In this document: piece after piece, positions 53,071-57,032 of the stretch
How the letters are laid out: the number at the start of each line of letters is the position of its first letter
How positions within the stretch are numbered: position 1 is the first letter of the stretch
Assembly (NCBI RefSeq): GCF_013623905.1
Contig: NZ_JABKDD010000020.1
Location: 1-57,032, forward strand
Direction: 5' to 3'
Length of the DNA: 57,032 nucleotides
DNA from: Brevibacterium sediminis
GTDB lineage: Bacteria; Actinomycetota; Actinomycetes; Actinomycetales; Brevibacteriaceae
Notes under the pieces: generated by a model
Seen by the model: the letters and a program-made list of their open reading frames with translations, nothing else
Told to the model about the DNA's origin: nothing
Database searches by the model: none
Program-made: the position numbers and the translations under genes

Positions 53071-53103
53071 ACTGCGCCGCTGAGAATTTCTCAGCGGCGC
53101 AGT
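53071..53103. terminator. Bidirectional terminator overlapping the 3' end of the HTH gene
   Basis: A 16-bp perfect inverted repeat (53071-53086 and 53088-53103) surrounds a single central base; in RNA the loop would be AATTT. It follows the wecC stop by 23 bp. Its right arm covers the last three sense codons and the stop of the convergent minus-strand gene (stop at 53091-53093), so one element serves both transcripts. Confidence 0.75.
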
Positions 53104-53612
53104 TGCGTTCTGCGTTCTTGTCGAATCTCGGACAGGGCTTCCGCGCTCTCTGCGTCGCTGACGTCCTGGTATTCGTAGGAGCTGTCTGCAATGTAGTCCG
53201 ATCGCTCGATATGAAGTTGGTCCCGGTAAGCCACAACATCAGCCAATCGCAGTTTCCTCCGAACCGAACCGGGGACATTGGCTTCGAGTTCGCCTGCATC
53301 GATGAGTTTGACGACAGTTGGTCGACTCAGCCCCAGCAGATCAGCTGCCTGCTGGGTGGTGATCTCCTGATCGCGGCGGAGAAGGCTGACCGATTGCCCT
53401 TGGCGTAGCCCCTCCGCAGCACGCTTCAACACATCGAACAGCTCATCCGTCAGCTCCACTCGGTCGGTGCCATCAGCTGTGGTCAGGAAATAGCGGGCCG
53501 AAGGCCCTTCTTCGCGTCGCTGCTTATGCGCAATGAAATCAACAACAGCTGCCAGCTTGCCGGCCTCGGCGCTGCCCTCTGCAGGCGCTGAGACAGCATC
53601 CGATTGGACCAT
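53091..53612 (-). CDS. Excisionase/antitoxin-type HTH DNA-binding protein
   Basis: A 173-residue protein from ATG 53612, with GGGAGGG about 5 bp upstream; a frame extension to 53768 is rejected. Residues 84-130 are a MerR/excisionase-like winged HTH: EITTQQAADLLGLSRPTVVK, LIDAGELEANVPGSVRRKLR. Residues 30-80 form a small alpha/beta part, and the C-terminus (130-173) is acidic and then basic. Such proteins are often annotated as antitoxins partnered with PIN-domain RNases. Here no toxin gene follows, because the convergent wecC is next, so it may be solitary or use a distant partner. A -35/-10 pair with direct repeats in its spacer lies just upstream. Confidence 0.75.
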   Translation of the reverse strand: MVQSDAVSAPAEGSAEAGKLAAVVDFIAHKQRREEGPSARYFLTTADGTDRVELTDELFDVLKRAAEGLRQGQSVSLLRRDQEITTQQAADLLGLSRPTVVKLIDAGELEANVPGSVRRKLRLADVVAYRDQLHIERSDYIADSSYEYQDVSDAESAEALSEIRQERRTQLRR

Positions 53613-53642
53613 GTTCCCTCCCGTCCCCAACCAAGCACCAAC

Positions 53643-53671
53643 ATCATATTTACGAAAGTTGCGAAACACAA
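53643..53671 (-). promoter_or_regulatory. Promoter of the HTH gene with embedded direct repeats
   Basis: On the minus strand TTGTGT (53671-53666) and TATGAT (53648-53643) are spaced by 17 bp. Within the spacer, read on the plus strand, TTACGAAA (53650-53657) and TTGCGAAA (53659-53666) are direct repeats 9 bp apart. Binding by the encoded HTH protein here would block RNA polymerase, so autoregulation is likely. Confidence 0.5.
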
Positions 53672-53853
53672 TGGCATGTGGTCGGAAGGTCGCCGCACAC
53701 GCCACACGATCCGACGGAAGAGTGAAGACGTCAATTCGGCAGAGCACCAAAGCGTAAGGTGGACTCAACGTCTCCCCCGCGGAATGAGTGTGCCTCGTTT
53801 CAGCTGGTGGAGACCGCTATCGATGCCGCCCACCGCTGTGCTGAGGAGAAGAA

Positions 53854-55830
53854 TTGACCGCCGAACCGATCTGGCTTCCCGACCCTGACCAGACCCCGCG
53901 ACCGCAGATCGCCGACTTCATCGACTTCGCGAATCAGCGCACCGGCCAAAGCTTGGCCTCCTATGACGATCTGTGGAACTGGTCGGTGAACGACCTCGAC
54001 GGGTTCTGGGGCGCGGTCTGGGACTTCTTCGACGTCATCGCCGATGAGTCCTACACCGAAGTGCTCGCCGACCGATCCATGCCTGGCGCCACCTGGTTCC
54101 GCGGCACTCGGCTGAACTACGCCGAACACGCTCTGCGAGTCGGCCTTGATGACGAACCAGCCATTATTACGATCAAAGAATCCGGCGAACATCTTGAGAC
54201 CACCTGGCGCGAGCTGCGTCGCCAAGTTGGATCCGTCGCCGCCTGGCTGCGTGAGCAAGGAGTCGAACAAGGCGACCGCGTCGTCGGCTACCTCCCGAAC
54301 ACCCACCACACCCTCATCGCGTTCCTCGCGACCGCTTCCGTCGGCGCCATCTGGTCTGCCTGCGCTCAGGACTATGCGGCCGAAGGTGCCGCGACGAAAC
54401 TCGGCCAACTCGAACCGAAGATTCTCTTCGCCGCCGACGGCTACCTGTGGAACGGCCAGGCCTTCGACCGCCGCGACCAGGTCGCTAGCCTGGCCAACCG
54501 GATGCCGAGCCTGCAGGCCGTAGTCGGGGTGGGCAACCTCGGCGAGGAATTCATCGACGAACATGGTCAGATCACGAACCTCATTGCCTGGGACGATATC
54601 GCCTCCGGGAATGCCGAACCCGAGTTCGCGCGCGTCGATTTCGATACCCCGCTATGGGTGCTGTACTCCTCGGGCACGACGGGGATTCCCAAGGGGATCG
54701 TGCACAGCCACGGCGGGGTCGTCATCGATCACCTGCGCCTGCTGGGTCTCCACCTCGACATCCGGCCGGGTGACCGGTTCTTCTGGTACACGAACACGAA
54801 CTGGATGATGTGGAACCTCGTCGCCTCGGCGTTGGTGGGCGGTGCGACCACGGTGTGCTTCGACGGCAGTCCCCTCTATCCGGGGCCAGGCCGGCTGTGG
54901 GAGATCGCCGCGGACACGAAGGCCAATGTGCTCGGGGTCAGTCCCGGGATCTTCCTAGCCGGGATGAAGGCTGGGATCGAACCCGGCAAGGAGTTCGACC
55001 TCTCCGCGCTGCGGACGATCGGCGCCACCGGCGCCCCGGTGCCCTCCCACTGCTTCCCATGGGTCCGCGATGCCGTCGGCGAGCGCGTGCAACTGGCCTC
55101 GACGAGCGGCGGCACGGACGTCGTCAGCGGATTCGCCGGATCCGCCCCGAACTGTCCGATCTGGGCCGGTGAACTCTCACGGCCTGTCCTCGGTGTGGCG
55201 TTGGAGTCCTGGGACGATAACGGTCAGCCGCTTGTCGACGAAGTCGGCGAGATGGTCATCACTGCACCGATGCCATCGATGCCGGTGAAGTTCTGGAACG
55301 ATCCCGACGGTGAACGCTACCGCGACACGTACTTCTCGATGTTCCCCGGAGTCTGGCGCCACGGCGACTGGATCACCATCACCGACCACGGCAGCGTCAT
55401 CATCTCCGGCCGCTCGGACGCCACCCTCAACCGGCAGGGCGTGCGCCTGGGCAGCGCCGACATCTACGACGTCGTCGACGGCATCCCCGAGGTGGCCGAA
55501 TCCCTGGTCATCGGCGCCGAGCAGCCCGACGGCGGGTACTGGATGCCACTGTTCGTCGTGTTGGCTGAGGGGGTTTCGTTGGATTCAGGGTTGCGGTCGC
55601 GGATTGTTTCGGAGCTGCGGTCCAAGGCGTCGCCGCGGCACGTGCCCGATGACATCATCGCGGTCCCTGCCATTCCGCACACGAAGACGGGGAAGAAGCT
55701 CGAAGTCCCGGTGAAACGGCTCATCCAAGGGCATTCGTTGGAGAAGGTGGCGAATCCGGATGCGGTGGATTCGTTCGAGGCGCTGGAGTACTTTGTGCGG
55801 TTTGCGGAAGGGGCCGGCGGGGCTGGGTGA
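53854..55830 (+). CDS. aacS: Acetoacetyl-CoA synthetase (acetoacetate--CoA ligase)
   Basis: A 658-residue protein of the ANL (AMP-forming) superfamily, matching acetoacetyl-CoA synthetase in length and ends. It activates acetoacetate with ATP and CoA. The start is TTG 53854, preceded by GAGGAG. Key elements: N-terminal ACS domain (YDDLWNWSVNDLDGFWGAVW), P-loop-like YSSGTTGIPKGIVHSHGG (from residue 271), NTNWMMWNLV, GGTDVVSGFAG, then hinge and C-terminal domain SGRSDATLNRQGVRLGSADI, and the catalytic Lys in PHTKTGKKLEVPVKRL. The gene is divergent from the HTH gene and seems unrelated to the wall locus. A role in ketone-body, branched-chain amino acid or PHB breakdown is usual. Confidence 0.92.
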   Translation: MTAEPIWLPDPDQTPRPQIADFIDFANQRTGQSLASYDDLWNWSVNDLDGFWGAVWDFFDVIADESYTEVLADRSMPGATWFRGTRLNYAEHALRVGLDDEPAIITIKESGEHLETTWRELRRQVGSVAAWLREQGVEQGDRVVGYLPNTHHTLIAFLATASVGAIWSACAQDYAAEGAATKLGQLEPKILFAADGYLWNGQAFDRRDQVASLANRMPSLQAVVGVGNLGEEFIDEHGQITNLIAWDDIASGNAEPEFARVDFDTPLWVLYSSGTTGIPKGIVHSHGGVVIDHLRLLGLHLDIRPGDRFFWYTNTNWMMWNLVASALVGGATTVCFDGSPLYPGPGRLWEIAADTKANVLGVSPGIFLAGMKAGIEPGKEFDLSALRTIGATGAPVPSHCFPWVRDAVGERVQLASTSGGTDVVSGFAGSAPNCPIWAGELSRPVLGVALESWDDNGQPLVDEVGEMVITAPMPSMPVKFWNDPDGERYRDTYFSMFPGVWRHGDWITITDHGSVIISGRSDATLNRQGVRLGSADIYDVVDGIPEVAESLVIGAEQPDGGYWMPLFVVLAEGVSLDSGLRSRIVSELRSKASPRHVPDDIIAVPAIPHTKTGKKLEVPVKRLIQGHSLEKVANPDAVDSFEALEYFVRFAEGAGGAG

Positions 55831-55875
55831 GCCTAGCAGCTGAGCCTGCGCACTATCCCGCGCTGAACCAACCCA

Positions 55876-55908
55876 ACCCCGTACGCCACTGTCGTGGATG
55901 TACGGGGT
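55876..55908 (+). terminator. Terminator hairpin after acetoacetyl-CoA synthetase
   Basis: ACCCCGTAC (55876-55884) and GTACGGGGT (55900-55908) form a perfect 9-bp stem. A short CCAC/GTGG inner pairing is possible. It begins 46 bp after the stop and separates this gene from the next. Confidence 0.6.
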
Positions 55909-56006
55909 AGGGCCGCCTCGAGGGAGGTACGGCGAAATCTAAACGTGCACATCCAATAACCGCGATCCCTGAAGTTCGCGTCAGTAGTGCGAGTTAGGCT
56001 CCTCAC

Positions 56007-57032
56007 ATGAATGCCGCGGATACGCCACAGGAGCCATATTCCTCTGCTCGCGACCTCCCAACGTTCCGGGAGATGGAGCAGAACATTAGAGGAATGCAGG
56101 AGCTGATCAATGTTGCTCCGGTCGTCAAGCAAGCTGAGCTCAAAAGAGACTTGAAGGACCTCAGTGCCGAGAGCAATCGCATCGCGCTACTCGTTGACGC
56201 GTTCTACGAAAAGCTTGGAAGCCGGAACTGGATCTTCTCCAGCGATCTAAGCCTGGAAACTGTTGAATCGATCGTTGAGAAGGATGACACGGACGACGTA
56301 GAAAAGGCGCTGATTACCTACTATCGTTCAGACGACCATGTGAAGTTTTGGTTGAAGCGTCTGGCGAGATTCGAAGCAATGAAGCCGCGTCTGCCACTGC
56401 TTCGGTCGGCGTTTGAGGATTACAAGTGCGGAAGACACTACAGTGTTGTATTGGTGCTTATCGCCGTAATGGACGGCTTTGTGAACGACCTCGATAAGCA
56501 GACTCGCAAGGGCCTGCACGCGAGAAGCGTGGAGGAGATGTTCGCTTGGAACAGTATCGTCGGACACCACATGGGTCTGACCAATGCGCATAAGACTTTC
56601 ACCAAATCGTGTAAGAAGACAGTGACTAAAGAGGTCCGCGACCTGTATAGGCACGGCATTATGCATGGCATGGTCACGAACTTCGACAACTCCTTCGCTT
56701 CCACTAAAGCGTGGAACCATCTCTTCGCAATTGGCGACTGGGCGGATGCGAAACTCAAAGAAGCCGAGCAGGCGAGCGCACCACCTGAACCGTCAATAGA
56801 AGAGGTAGTTCAGCAATACCGCCAAATGCAGGAAGCCAAAGCAAGACGCGACCAGTTCGAGCCGTACGAATGCACCCCGGCCACCTCCGTTTGCGATGTA
56901 CTTCGAGCGGCGGAAGACTACTTCCTACGCTGGGATAGGAAACAGTGGGGGCTACTCAGCCCACACTTCATGCAACCCTCTAATAGTCACTTGTCAGATG
57001 GCAACAATGCGTTGGATGCAAAGAGATTGTAC
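56007..57032 (+). CDS. Unrecognised protein with an R-x4-H (HEPN-like) motif, partial at 3' end
   Basis: The frame from ATG 56007 (MNAADTPQEPY...) stays open to the window edge, giving at least 342 residues. It is mostly helical, with charged helices (MEQNIRGMQELI, then LKRDLKDLSAESNRIALLVD). A central part, SAFEDYKCGRHYSVVLVLIA and MDGFVNDLDKQTRKGL, leads to DLYRHGIMHGM, where Arg215 and His220 make the R-x4-H pattern typical of HEPN ribonuclease domains and Abi-like proteins. The gene appears lower in GC than its neighbours, consistent with an accessory origin. A TAGGCT 7 bp upstream could be a -10 box for a leaderless transcript. I cannot name a family; HEPN is an inference from the motif and helical context. 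Confidence 0.7.
   Translation, partial: MNAADTPQEPYSSARDLPTFREMEQNIRGMQELINVAPVVKQAELKRDLKDLSAESNRIALLVDAFYEKLGSRNWIFSSDLSLETVESIVEKDDTDDVEKALITYYRSDDHVKFWLKRLARFEAMKPRLPLLRSAFEDYKCGRHYSVVLVLIAVMDGFVNDLDKQTRKGLHARSVEEMFAWNSIVGHHMGLTNAHKTFTKSCKKTVTKEVRDLYRHGIMHGMVTNFDNSFASTKAWNHLFAIGDWADAKLKEAEQASAPPEPSIEEVVQQYRQMQEAKARRDQFEPYECTPATSVCDVLRAAEDYFLRWDRKQWGLLSPHFMQPSNSHLSDGNNALDAKRLY

Noticed and set aside
53091..53612. Complete toxin-antitoxin pair
   Set aside because: Only the HTH protein is present; both neighbouring genes (wecC and acetoacetyl-CoA synthetase) are unrelated and in other orientations.
1..57032. CRISPR arrays, tRNA or rRNA genes
   Set aside because: I saw no regularly spaced repeats and no cloverleaf or rRNA-like sequence on reading through the window; a tRNAscan run would be needed for certainty.

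Overview
The window reads as chromosomal DNA of a high-GC Gram-positive actinobacterium. By eye GC is about 60-63% over most of it, GTG and TTG starts are common, lipoproteins are actinobacterial in style, and there are long chains of genes overlapping by 4 bp. The gene content (YceI protein with a Pro/Ala tail, DUF885 hydrolase, OpuC-type importer, acetoacetyl-CoA synthetase, large wall-polymer locus) fits Micrococcales. Brevibacterium is my best guess from the kind of protein sequences, but it is an inference and no marker gene is present. I saw no rRNA, tRNA or CRISPR array.

Left flank (1-14.6 kb). The 3' end of an unknown gene is followed by a remnant of a glutamine-amidotransferase-like gene, a YceI protein behind a large nested palindrome, and a DUF885 metallohydrolase. 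On the minus strand lies a six-gene operon (10939 down to 3531): a CocE/NonD serine hydrolase, an osmoprotectant-type substrate-binding lipoprotein, its ATPase, two permeases, and a second, unrelated peptide-type (family 5) binding lipoprotein. A second minus-strand unit has an MFS transporter and an orphan NMT1/THI5-like binding protein without signal peptide. A decayed stretch (13.6-14.25 kb) and a small XRE regulator with two tandem palindromic operators close this part.

Central cell-envelope locus (14.8-53.0 kb). A membrane-anchor-less LCP-like protein, an acetyltransferase and a three-gene plus-strand unit (alpha/beta-hydrolase, unrecognised GT-A-like protein, LicD) come first and look lower in GC. 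A dead IS5-family element sits exactly at the stop codon of the next gene. A nine-gene minus-strand operon (38211 down to 21637; eight overlapping junctions) encodes a PglF/CapD-type sugar dehydratase, a WecA-type phosphosugar transferase, two GT4 enzymes, a TagGH-type exporter, a DUF6270 protein and two giant TagB/TagF-type polymerase fusions (GT2-TagF and TPR-TagF-GT4). Divergent from it, a plus-strand operon (38391-49130) encodes two CgeB-GT2 fusions, a coiled-coil protein, a GT4, a pyruvyl transferase and two more Asp2-like alpha/beta-hydrolases. wecB plus a rhamnosyltransferase-like gene (minus) and wecC (plus) supply UDP-ManNAcA.

Together these genes describe synthesis, decoration and ABC export of an undecaprenyl-linked, phosphodiester-containing (teichoic-acid-like) wall glycopolymer, probably with ManNAcA, pyruvate and possibly acyl or phosphocholine-like groups. 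The polymer structure is inferred, not shown.

Right flank (53.1-57.0 kb). A solitary excisionase/antitoxin-type HTH protein has a recognisable promoter with direct repeats inside it and a terminator overlapping its 3' coding end. It is followed by acetoacetyl-CoA synthetase (TTG start), then a lower-GC gene that runs off the window and carries an R-x4-H motif like that of HEPN proteins.
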